A stretch of DNA of 64,000 nucleotides, from positions 238,290,343-238,354,342 of the forward strand of contig CM068372.1 in the NCBI GenBank assembly GCA_034769895.1, in the 5' to 3' direction. This stretch comes from Magicicada septendecula (lineage: Eukaryota; Arthropoda; Insecta; Hemiptera; Cicadidae). How positions within the stretch are numbered: the first letter of the stretch is position 1; each line of letters opens with the position of its first letter. Below the pieces are notes generated by a model. The model worked only from the letters and a program-made list of their open reading frames with translations. It made no database searches and was not told where the DNA came from. Both the position numbers and the translations under genes were made by a program. Positions 1-8,799 of this stretch are shown piece after piece.

Positions 1-1760
1 GATTAAATGTTTTGGATTATGTTTATTCACTTCTGTCAATGTGTGTGCCGAAAATCGTAAAGTTCGTTTGGTTACGAATAATTATTGTTTTAGCGTTTTA
101 GCTCCTTATATCACTTATATTCGGTTCAGTATTAATTGATTTCAATGTTTGTAGTTGTTGTGTTCACTGAATTTAGGTTTAAGGTAAATTTTTCCGCAAC
201 TCTCGATTTTTTACTGTAGGCTAGGCTCAACTTCCATACGCCATTAATGGTTTCGTTATATGTGGTTCTTTAGCGAGAGCATATCAACCGTACACTACGA
301 ATTTTAAATAAGAACTGTTTTACTTCCTTCGTTTTCTGAAATATCTTAGCCAATTTAATATTGGAAAAGTATTGTTTCAATTTTTAACCGCTTCCGATAC
401 ATGTAAAAAAGTTCATTATATCACAGAATATATTTTGGTTATTAATTAGTTTCATGAAATAGTAAATACATAATCGGTTTCTTTTATTCCTTCTGCTTAA
501 TTTGATACCCAATAATCTATCTTTACAAAGTTTTTTATTAAAATTGCTATATTTCTTTCATTTTGGAAAAGTAGGCTCAACATTTTATTTCCTGTTCTTC
601 TCCAAATATTAGCCATTTTATATGTTATAATTATGATTATAATAAATCTCAGATTGGCATAAATGTTTATCTTTCCTTAAATTCTCACAATTTTATCCAT
701 TGATTATTCTTTTAAATATAATTCATGAATTTATAACTCCGCACTCTGAAATTTTAGTTATTATATCTGCAAATTTTTTAATAATTTTATATATCTTTTT
801 ATACTATCCTTTTAAAGTCTAGTTTTAGTCATACTATTTGGTGACTAATTCACCTTATATTAATTCCATCAGTTTACTTGGTTTATTTAACTTAATTAAT
901 CAATTATAATGTTGTTGGAATTTCCTATTTGGCCTAGATTTTTCTGGTTTTACATATAATGTTTTTGAATAATACTGTACCTTCTTATAAACATTAGTAA
1001 TGTGTTCATAAGAATATTTTATAAAATTTTATTTCTGTAGTCATAGAAAACATTAAAATTGTTTATGGTACACATGTACTTAGTTGAAGTATTAGTTACA
1101 CTTCTACTTGAAGTTTATTTAATATACTGAAATAACTTGCACTGGTTCACTTATATTTTGGATCTTATCTCTTATTGAGTTTTACAATATTCCCAGACCA
1201 AAATCTTATTTATAAGGGATTATGAAGATTTATTTATTCCATTACACAATAACTTTAGTGGGCGCACTTCTACTTACAACACTAAACACTTTGTTTGTAA
1301 CTACTTTACATTAATATCAGGTTTTGGGTGTTATACTTTCTTTGTGACCTTGAATTTCTTTAGGGGTTTGTTATATTCTTTTTAATATATATAGGTTTCC
1401 CTTGGGTATATCTTGTAGTCCTACCATCCTACAATTTCGTTTCTTCAAAATTCTTCCTTCTTGGTTTCTCCAAGGTATTATTATTTTTTCATGTCCGTTG
1501 GTTTGTTCGGGGTATCTTCCTTTCCTACTCCTATCCTACCTGGGTATTATCTTTATTGTATTTTAGTTTTTTTTGGTTTATTTTTCTTTATACATTTTTG
1601 TTGCACTGTGGTTCTTTACTTTTACTTTTTCCATTTATGGTGGTATTTTATTTTTATATTTATATGTTTTCATTTAAATTTTTCTTTATATTGAATGTAA
1701 TTGATATTTAATTATGATCATATTGTAATCTTTATTAAGTGGATTATCTGTCATGCTACA
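1..1760 (-). repeat. 3' LTR of the gypsy element (partial)
   Basis: Matches 9642-11838 almost base for base and ends at TGCTACA (so the LTR begins TGTAGCA on the minus strand). It lacks a 437-bp block present in the right LTR. About eleven substitutions were seen by eye, one near 305 and the rest between about 1420 and 1740. A short open frame at 1461-1694 is not credible as a gene: it is T-rich LTR sequence. Confidence 0.93.
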
Positions 1761-1774
1761 GATTGCTCTCCTCC
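1761..1774 (-). other. Polypurine tract of the gypsy element
   Basis: Immediately inside the 3' LTR the minus strand reads GGAGGAGAGCAATC and then the LTR start TGTAGC. A purine-rich run directly upstream of the 3' LTR is the expected plus-strand primer site. Confidence 0.6.
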
Positions 1775-2849
1775 AGAAGTGATTAGTTCAGATCATGCTT
1801 TGTTTGTCTGAAATAATTGCTTATGATACTTATTATATATTATTATAATTCTTGACTTCTTTTCCATTTCTATTCTTGCTTCATATTCGAGCTTACATAT
1901 ATTTTAATTTTAATTGATCTTCCTTGATAGTAATAGTCATCTGAGGTTTATTATTTTATTTTCACCCTTTTTTTCTTTTTTTCTTAACTTGGTGTTTGAT
2001 CCTTGGGATATTTATTCCCTAACATTCCCTAACACGTGAGCTGGGGCAGTTCAGAGGGGCACTATAGGCTACATACTCTGCTGGCCATACTACACTTCTT
2101 TTTGAGTACAGAGGCAAATCATCTCTGCTCAAAACATAATAATACTGCTGGACTTATCTACAGACAGTTATTAATAAAAATTATATAAGATTAGTCTATT
2201 TTACGACTATTAAAAAATATCTTTGGATACTTCACTTCATATTTGCTCAGATCTGTAAATATTTCTATCTCAGTTATTCTTCTGACTTGTTAGCTCTACT
2301 GTTATCTTATCTCTTATTATGGTGTGAAGCTCTTTTATTAATATAATTATCACTATTTATTAAGTATTCAGTTTTTTGTGTTAATTCTCTATTCTTTTTT
2401 TGTTGTTATTGCAATCTGCTTCTGGTCATTTTTAGCATGTCGTATTTTATGATATTTTTGGTTGTTTCTTAGTTCTCATTTGTTCCACTAATTTCATGTT
2501 CTAGCACTTTCTTTTAATTGTCTTTATTACAATCGACATTTATTTTATGATCATACTTATTATTGTTTTATTTACATAATATATATATTTTTCTTTTCCA
2601 CAAAAAATTATTTCGCTCTTGTTTCTTTTCCAAATGAATTCGTCAATTATCATATATTTATGTGGTAATTGTTTCTCTTGGTAATGAGTAAAGTTTTTAT
2701 TATTTTTATTTCAACACAAGTTTATTCATTTTATTGTGTCAGTGGTTCTTACTTCCTTTTCTTTCTCTTTAAAATTATTTCATAAGTGTTTTGTGGTACG
2801 GTGATCTTGTTATATATTATATTTTGTTAGAATTTCTTTAATTTCCAAA
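1775..2849. other. Non-coding T-rich spacer between 3' LTR and pol
   Basis: About 1.1 kb of AT-rich sequence inside the gypsy element, downstream of pol on the minus strand. No frame resembling an envelope gene or other protein was seen. A somewhat less AT-rich patch lies near 2030-2110. It is treated as 3' untranslated element sequence. Confidence 0.5.
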
Positions 2850-3070
2850 TCCTTTTTTTCCATAATTGTTTTCATAATATTGTTTGTAAGTTGTGTTTTA
2901 TTACATATTTTTTTTTCTTTCTATTTTCCATAATTGTCTTCATCAATACTTGGTTGTAAGATGTGCTTACTATGTTTTTAAATTTTGTGATTTCATAATT
3001 CAAACTTCTTTTTTTTTTATTTTCCATAATATTTTCATAAATAGTTGTTTGTAAGGTGATCTTACTTATC
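2850..3070. repeat. Three degenerate ~75-bp tandem repeats in gypsy 3' UTR
   Basis: The phrase TTTCCATAAT, then a T-rich run with CAT, then TTGTTTGTAAG or TTGGTTGTAAG recurs near 2860, 2930 and 3018 with a spacing of about 70-90 bases. The copies differ by substitutions and small indels. The block sits just downstream of the pol stop codon. Confidence 0.55.
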
Positions 3071-3119
3071 TTTAGAATTTAGTTGATTTTTTTTCATAAA
3101 ATTCTTTTTGTTTAAATTT

Positions 3120-6100
3120 CTACTCCTCATAATATTTTTTCATGTATGCCTGGTTATATACACCTTTGATTCTCTCAGAACCCATCTCCTTTATTTCATA
3201 CGTATTATTGTTTTTTATTATGGAGACTATATATGGTCCAGTGTATAGTAGCAACAACTTCCTTGTTATTCCTTCCAGTGTGCTGGGTAATTCACGATTT
3301 TTTAATAATATTTTTTCTCCACTTTTATATGTTATGATTTTACCACTATTCTTTTGATACTTGTTTCGCCGTTTCTCCTGGTCTTCGGCCACCTTGTTGT
3401 AGAATTTTATCTTGTCGAACGTATAAACAATATTTCTAGGGAACTCTAGTATTTCTTCGATCTCTCGTGGGGGTGGTTTCTCGTACATGGCGGAGTATGA
3501 GGTAACTCCTATTGCTGGGTGGTATGCCAAGTTGCGGAATTCTTCTGTGGCTTCTAGATAGTCTCGCCACCTTCTCTGTTGATGGTGACAATAGGTTCTT
3601 AATATCCTCCCCACTTCTCGTAACACCCTCTCTGCCGGATTACTGCTCGGGTGGTAGACCGAGATTTTGTATGTACGAACTCCCATAGATAGTAGGGTAT
3701 TCCGCCATTTTTTCCCCTTAAACTGGGTTCCATGATCCGTGATGATCGAAACTGGTTTCCCGAAGGTTGGGAAATACTGGTCTGTTAATATTCCCAGAAT
3801 TTTACTAGTAGTTGCCCGATTTGCTGGGTATAGTTTAACGAACTTAGTGAAATGGTCCATTACGATTATCAGGTACCTATATTGGTGACGACCGCCACTA
3901 CGGGGAAATGGTCCGCAGATGTCCAAGAATACCTTCTCCAATTTTGCCTGGGATGTTATAGGAATCATCATGCCTTCCTTCTTCTCATTATTTGATTTAA
4001 CTAGTTGGCAGATACGGCAACATCTGATATACATCCGGACCTTCCGGTTTACGTTTTTTATGTGGCATCTCTCCTCCAGGGCCTTAATCACCTTTAAGGC
4101 GCCCATATGCCCGTATCGTATATGGTAATTAATTATTATCTCCTTTTCAATATGGTTTGGAATAATTACCTTCCAGGTCTTCTGCCTTAAGGATGGTTTA
4201 ATGAACAATATCTCGTTATTTAATTGATAATATTGAGCGATAGTTTCGTCCCCTTCTTCCAATCGACTTATATTTCTCAATTTCGGGTCTGCTTGTTGGT
4301 GGGTCCTCAGGTTTGTTAATAATGTGGCTAGATCGGCTCTGGTGCTAATAATGTGGTAGATTTTGAGTACGCTTTCTTTCTCTCCCTCGAATGTTTGCCT
4401 TTCCACATCAACACGTGATAATACATCTGCAACGACATTCTTTTTTCCTGGGATGTACTTCCACTTTAGATTGTATTCTTGAAGGGCAAGTATCCACCTG
4501 GTCAGCCTTCCGTGACTCAATTTGCACCTCCTCAGGAACGATATGGATTTACCGTCTGTCCGGACGGTAACGGGGTAACCTAAGATGTAGGTGCGGAATT
4601 TGCCACACGCAATTACTACGCTCAACAGCTCCTTCTCAGTGACGTTGTAGTTCTTTTCGCACTGGTTTAAAGATCTACTTGCGAAGCTAATCACTAGATG
4701 TTCGCCCTCCTCATCTTCTTGATATAGCGTCGTTCCGAGGCTAATGTCGCTGGCATCGCAATTTAGGAAAAAAGGTTTTTCAAAATCTGGGTGGCGAAGT
4801 CTTATGGTTTCCAAAAATTTGTCCTTAATTAGTTGTAAGGTCTCGTTCTGCTTTTGACCCCAGATCCATTTATTTTTAGATGACAGTTGTGGTTGAAATC
4901 TTGCGGTCAATTCAGAATATTGTTCCTGGAACTTGCGGTAGTAATTACAGAGTCCCAGGAATGACTGTAATTGCCTTCTATTCTTTGGTGCAGGAAATTT
5001 CTGGATCGCTTCTACCTTTTCTGCCGACGGTGAGATTCCTTGGTCATTCAAGTTAAAACCCAAGAACTGAACTTCCTTAGCAATGAATTGGGATTTTTCC
5101 AGTTTAAGCGTGATGTTATTCGCAGCCAACTTCTCCAGTACGTGTTCTACACGGTAGCAGTGTTCCTCCCATGTTTCTGAAGTAATAAGCAAATCATCTA
5201 CATACACGGTGGTAAATTGTAGTGCTTCCTGGCCAAGTGTCTGGTCCATGCAGGGCACAAAGATGGCGACCGAATTCACGAGTCCGAAGGGTAGTCTCTT
5301 AAATTGGTAATTACGCCCTTCGAATATGAACGCCAGATACTGGCGACTCTGTGGGTGCAATTCCACCTGCCAGTAGCCGCACACCGTGTCCCAGGTACTA
5401 AAGTACTTGGTACCGTGGAAAAGTTTTAAGATCTCTTCTATCTCACCGGGTGATGTCCTGTCATTGACGATCATCTTATTTATTTCTCGCGCATCTAGGC
5501 AAAGCCGGACTTGTCCGTTTTTCTTAGGAATAGCCACGATAGGACTGGTGTATGGGGATTGGCTATTCTCTACAATGTCACGGTTAATCATTTTATTTAT
5601 TTCAGCTCTTACAGCTTCCTTTCGTGAATGCGCGATGGGATATGACTTCCGGTTAAAATCCACTGTATCTCTAAATTGCAGAGTACATTGGTAATTTTTC
5701 ACCTTACCGGGTTCGTCGGAGAATACTGAGCGGTATCGTTCATAGATGTTTATTAACTGATTCGCTTGGTGTATTGGCAACCCTTCCTTAGTGATTCCGC
5801 CCCGGAAATCCCTGATTTCCTGGATCTTTCGGTACCATAAATCCTCATCAGAGTTATCGTATATGATTGATTTATTCATTGCAGTTTTGTCGATATAATT
5901 TATTTTCCGGATTTGTTGGTGGATATCGCTGGGAATTACTTTTTCGCTACCTACCAAGTCAGCCGTCCAGGTGAGTCCGTCTGCACACAGTGATATTTTT
6001 TCCGTGCGTAAATCAATTATCGCGGAATTCCGTCTGAGTGCAAGTGCATCGCACCCCACCAATATGTTAAAAGGCAATCCGGACGCAACTAAGAATATCA

Positions 6101-6317
6101 TGTTAATCGCTATACCACAGCTAATCACGTTTATCGAAACTTGTCTTCTGATCGTTTTGTTTCGGCGACCGGTGGCACCTATTAAAACAATATTATTTAT
6201 CGGCAATGTCGGCAATACCTTACCACATTCCCTTTGGATTCTCTCCAATTCTGTTGTGCTAATTATTGACACATTCGAACCAGTATCGATCATTAATTGT
6301 GCGGGGATTCCTTCCAT
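3120..6317 (-). CDS. pol: Gypsy Pol polyprotein: protease, reverse transcriptase, RNase H, integrase
   Basis: This 1065-codon open frame encodes the enzymes that copy the element RNA into DNA and insert it. Visible in order: aspartic protease DTGSNVSII (about residue 12); reverse transcriptase with LCLDAREINKMI, FGLVNS and the catalytic YVDDLL; RNase H with LNCDASD, TEKELL and TDGKS; integrase zinc-binding H-H-C-C (HIRYGHMG to RCCRICQ), then the catalytic core with DICGPF, ITDHGTQF and an E in NPAERVLREVG; a GPY-like module (GPYIVS) follows. No chromodomain is apparent. The frame is open from about 6352, upstream of the ATG, so the real polyprotein is probably made by frameshifting from Gag. 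No internal stop is present, so the enzymes could be functional. Confidence 0.95.
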   Translation of the reverse strand: MEGIPAQLMIDTGSNVSIISTTELERIQRECGKVLPTLPINNIVLIGATGRRNKTIRRQVSINVISCGIAINMIFLVASGLPFNILVGCDALALRRNSAIIDLRTEKISLCADGLTWTADLVGSEKVIPSDIHQQIRKINYIDKTAMNKSIIYDNSDEDLWYRKIQEIRDFRGGITKEGLPIHQANQLINIYERYRSVFSDEPGKVKNYQCTLQFRDTVDFNRKSYPIAHSRKEAVRAEINKMINRDIVENSQSPYTSPIVAIPKKNGQVRLCLDAREINKMIVNDRTSPGEIEEILKLFHGTKYFSTWDTVCGYWQVELHPQSRQYLAFIFEGRNYQFKRLPFGLVNSVAIFVPCMDQTLGQEALQFTTVYVDDLLITSETWEEHCYRVEHVLEKLAANNITLKLEKSQFIAKEVQFLGFNLNDQGISPSAEKVEAIQKFPAPKNRRQLQSFLGLCNYYRKFQEQYSELTARFQPQLSSKNKWIWGQKQNETLQLIKDKFLETIRLRHPDFEKPFFLNCDASDISLGTTLYQEDEEGEHLVISFASRSLNQCEKNYNVTEKELLSVVIACGKFRTYILGYPVTVRTDGKSISFLRRCKLSHGRLTRWILALQEYNLKWKYIPGKKNVVADVLSRVDVERQTFEGEKESVLKIYHIISTRADLATLLTNLRTHQQADPKLRNISRLEEGDETIAQYYQLNNEILFIKPSLRQKTWKVIIPNHIEKEIIINYHIRYGHMGALKVIKALEERCHIKNVNRKVRMYIRCCRICQLVKSNNEKKEGMMIPITSQAKLEKVFLDICGPFPRSGGRHQYRYLIIVMDHFTKFVKLYPANRATTSKILGILTDQYFPTFGKPVSIITDHGTQFKGKKWRNTLLSMGVRTYKISVYHPSSNPAERVLREVGRILRTYCHHQQRRWRDYLEATEEFRNLAYHPAIGVTSYSAMYEKPPPREIEEILEFPRNIVYTFDKIKFYNKVAEDQEKRRNKYQKNSGKIITYKSGEKILLKNRELPSTLEGITRKLLLLYTGPYIVSIIKNNNTYEIKEMGSERIKGVYNQAYMKKYYEE

Positions 6318-6353
6318 TTCCGCATTGATATAAATGATTTCATTGCTTATAGG

Positions 6354-6512
6354 CTACTATTGAGGCTAGTGTCGTCCTCCTCCAATAGTTCATGTCGAAT
6401 ATTTTTCAAGTAATTGCAACCTATTATTGTTATATTATTTGTGTTAGTTACTCTTTGCAACTCGTTTTGATACCCAGGAGATAGGAGCAGTAAAGGGTCT
6501 AAATCATTTATT
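6354..6512 (-). other. Gag-pol linker open in a third frame
   Basis: Between the end of the Asn-rich Gag tail frame (stop at 6511-6513) and the open start of pol, the minus strand is open in yet another frame, with readable hydrophilic sequence such as LLLLSPGYQNELQRV. Linking these pieces requires two frame changes. They may be programmed frameshifts, mutations, or an assembly artefact; the sequence alone does not decide. Confidence 0.4.
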
Positions 6513-7125
6513 ACTGCCTCCTCCCGTTTAAATTCTCGATATCGTTATGTGTATTGTTTGTACTGATCGATGCATCAGTCGGGAGACCTTGAGTGGGTCC
6601 CTGCCGCTCTGTGCGATGATCCAATGGTGGTTCTCGGTTTGTTTGCCGTTCTGTATCGTCTAGACTGGTACTTCGTCTAGGCTGACTATACCTTGGATCA
6701 TCCCGTTCTCTGCTCCTCCGCCGATCCTCGTACTCATGGAAGCTGTTACGTCGCTGATGGTAGTATCTTCGTTGGCGACCTTCTTCAGCTCGTATGAAGT
6801 TTACCCTTGGTCGGGAAAACCTATTGTTACCATTGTTTTGGTTTGATGGATACCCGCGATTATGGTTATTATACCGTTCTGTATTATTAGGGATGGTGTT
6901 TCTCTGACTATTAACATTGGAATTTTGGTAATATTGATTTCTATTACCTTGGTAACCGTTATTAGTTCTAAAGTTATTTTGGTTACCCGGAAGATTGTTA
7001 TTATTATTATTATGATTGCTGTTGTTGGTGTTATATTGGGGATTGGCACGGTTTCCTTGGTAGCCATTGTTGCCGTTATTGGTGTACTGATGGTTCCTTT
7101 GTTCCGCCCGATCATATAATATTCT
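6511..7125 (-). CDS. Probable Gag C-terminal tail in a shifted frame (Asn/Gln/Arg-rich)
   Basis: The minus strand is open here in a frame different from the main gag frame. It begins where gag turns into an implausible Ile/Thr-rich string (about 7110) and runs to a TAA at 6511-6513. Its product is rich in Asn, Gln, Tyr and Arg, with stretches such as NNNNNLPGNQNN and later charged Arg/Glu/Asp segments, which fits a nucleic-acid-binding Gag tail without a zinc knuckle. A one-base change near GATCGGGCGG would join it to gag. I infer it is the genuine tail. Confidence 0.55.
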   Translation of the reverse strand, partial: RILYDRAEQRNHQYTNNGNNGYQGNRANPQYNTNNSNHNNNNNNLPGNQNNFRTNNGYQGNRNQYYQNSNVNSQRNTIPNNTERYNNHNRGYPSNQNNGNNRFSRPRVNFIRAEEGRQRRYYHQRRNSFHEYEDRRRSRERDDPRYSQPRRSTSLDDTERQTNREPPLDHRTERQGPTQGLPTDASISTNNTHNDIENLNGRRQ

Positions 7126-8690
7126 TCATTTTCATAATTTTCCAGCAGTTCCGTCATAGCCTGTATTGTCTTTATTTGGCTGCCTCTCCTTGCTCGGATT
7201 ACTTCTTCATCATAATGGTACAATTTATTGATGAGGCATTCTTCGGGTATGGCTGGTTCTAAATGCTTTGCCATACATACCTTTCCGAGGAAGTATGCAG
7301 TCATCGAGCTACCCAACTGTGGTTTATACCGGCCGTGACAGTTGTTGTCACGTATTAAATTCTGGGTAGTCTCCGACCAGTATTTTGCCTTAAATAAGTT
7401 CTTGAAATGTTGGTAATCATTGATCTCGCTCCGGTTTGCCATCCACCAATTGTCCGTCATTTCACGGAATGATTCGTCCAATAGCTCCCGGTTGTTGATC
7501 CATCTGTTGCTCCTATGTTTGGCAATGTACTCCTCTATTTGGGCCAAGAACTCCATTGGCTTCCTTTTGTATTGGCGAAAGTTTAGCCATTCCCGATTCT
7601 CATTTATGGGGATATTTGTGAAGTTAGTTGGTCGGTTTCGGATTACTTCCATCTCTTCCTGGCTCTGCCGCACTTGACCGGTGATATTCGTCATCGCCAC
7701 TTCCATTCCATCGCACCTTTCCGTAACTTGGTTACGTACCTTACTTAATTCATCCTGTGCTTCCTTTCGGTTTTCTTCCAACTTTTTCTTATGGTGTTCT
7801 TCGATCTTTGTTATTTTGGTATTTACTACTTCCTTGACTTCCTGTACTTCCCAATCTGTCTGGCGACATCTTTCGTCAACTTCCCTGATTTGTTGGTTTA
7901 TTATGATGGTTTCTTCTTCCAATTTTTTATTTATATTCTTCTTATTGTCGTTGATTTTCCTACTCAACTCTTCCTTTGCCAACTCTATTCTCTCGTCTAC
8001 CTTGTTCATGTTTTCCTGGTTGACTTCCCTTAATTCTTCTCTTAATCGTTGGTTATTCTCGTCCATTTTCTCCTCCATCTTCTTATTGTTTTCCTCCAAA
8101 TTTTCCTTCAATCGTTGGTTGTCGTTTTCCATCTTCCTACTATTCTCCCTTAACTCTTCCCTTAATTGTTGGTTGTCATCTTCCATCTTCTTACTGTTTT
8201 CCTCCATCTTCTCTTCCATCTTCTTACTGGTTTCCTCAATTCTCTTATTGGTGTTTTCAATTTTATTACCCAACTCTTCCTTTGTGGATTGGTTGTCCTT
8301 CTTCAATTCCTCCTTTGTGGATTGGTTGTCCTTCTTCAATTCTTCCTTTGTGGATTGGTTGTCCTTCTTCAATTCTTCCTTTGTGGATTGGTTGTCCTTC
8401 TTCAATTCTTCCTTTGTGGATTTGAAATCTTGATCCATTTTCTCACTCATTTCCATTATCATTCTCATTAAGGTTTCCTGGAATTTAACATCCCCGGTTG
8501 GCGCACTGTTCTCGGGCTGTCCCTCCTGTTGTATGGGTTGATTCGGTTCCTCTTGTGGTGTGGTCTGTTTAGGTTCCATTGGGGGTAATAATATTTCTAC
8601 ATCTTCCACGGGTGTTGCCTCCTTGTCCTCCATGTTAATTTCCTTTTCGGCCTCTGCCGCCCTTTTCTTTGAAGTCGCACGACGTTGCAT
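6801..8690 (-). CDS. gag: Gypsy Gag-like protein with long coiled coil; 3' part out of frame
   Basis: Structural protein of the retrotransposon. The ATG at 8690 lies about 90 bases after the primer-binding site, as expected for gag. The N-terminal part is acidic and Pro/Gln-rich, followed by about 200 residues of charged heptad-like coiled coil (EELRENSRKMENDNQ and similar) including four tandem copies of an 11-residue unit KKDNQSTKEEL. A folded segment with Trp-rich motifs (NREWLNFRQYKRKP, DNWWMANR) is probably the capsid-like domain. The last ~100 codons of this frame are low-complexity Ile/Thr and look like an out-of-frame reading of an Asn-rich tail, so a frameshift near 7110 is likely. 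No CCHC knuckle was seen. Confidence 0.85.
   Translation of the reverse strand: MQRRATSKKRAAEAEKEINMEDKEATPVEDVEILLPPMEPKQTTPQEEPNQPIQQEGQPENSAPTGDVKFQETLMRMIMEMSEKMDQDFKSTKEELKKDNQSTKEELKKDNQSTKEELKKDNQSTKEELKKDNQSTKEELGNKIENTNKRIEETSKKMEEKMEENSKKMEDDNQQLREELRENSRKMENDNQRLKENLEENNKKMEEKMDENNQRLREELREVNQENMNKVDERIELAKEELSRKINDNKKNINKKLEEETIIINQQIREVDERCRQTDWEVQEVKEVVNTKITKIEEHHKKKLEENRKEAQDELSKVRNQVTERCDGMEVAMTNITGQVRQSQEEMEVIRNRPTNFTNIPINENREWLNFRQYKRKPMEFLAQIEEYIAKHRSNRWINNRELLDESFREMTDNWWMANRSEINDYQHFKNLFKAKYWSETTQNLIRDNNCHGRYKPQLGSSMTAYFLGKVCMAKHLEPAIPEECLINKLYHYDEEVIRARRGSQIKTIQAMTELLENYENEEYYMIGRNKGTISTPITATMATKETVPIPNITPTTAIIIIIITIFRVTKITLELITVTKVIEINITKIPMLIVRETPSLIIQNGIITIIAGIHQTKTMVTIGFPDQG
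8275..8425 (-). repeat. 33-bp coding minisatellite in gag
   Basis: Four near-identical 33-bp units plus a partial one encode KKDNQSTKEEL repeated in frame. The units preserve the coiled-coil heptad character, so copy-number change would alter the rod length without breaking the frame. Confidence 0.85.
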
Positions 8691-8778
8691 GTTGTTTCTT
8701 TCTCCGACTGTATAACCGCTGCCAAGCTTGAATTAGTAATGGGGCAAGTTATATTAGCCTTTTAATCACTAATTGAAG

Positions 8779-8796
8779 ACCTTCAGTTGGACGCCA
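8779..8796 (-). other. Primer-binding site of the gypsy element
   Basis: The minus strand reads TGGCGTCCAACTGAAGGT three bases after the LTR end (CACA). TGG at the start matches the CCA tail of a tRNA. The tRNA identity was not settled. Confidence 0.7.
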
Positions 8797-8799
8797 ATT

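Noticed and set aside
1461-1694. Phe/Leu-rich open frame, repeated at 11539-11778
   Set aside because: It lies inside both LTR copies, comes from T-rich sequence and differs between copies without preserving codons.
7681-8471. Plus-strand open frames of up to 250 codons
   Set aside because: They are antisense readings of the gag coiled coil, giving Ser/Phe/Leu-rich artefacts.
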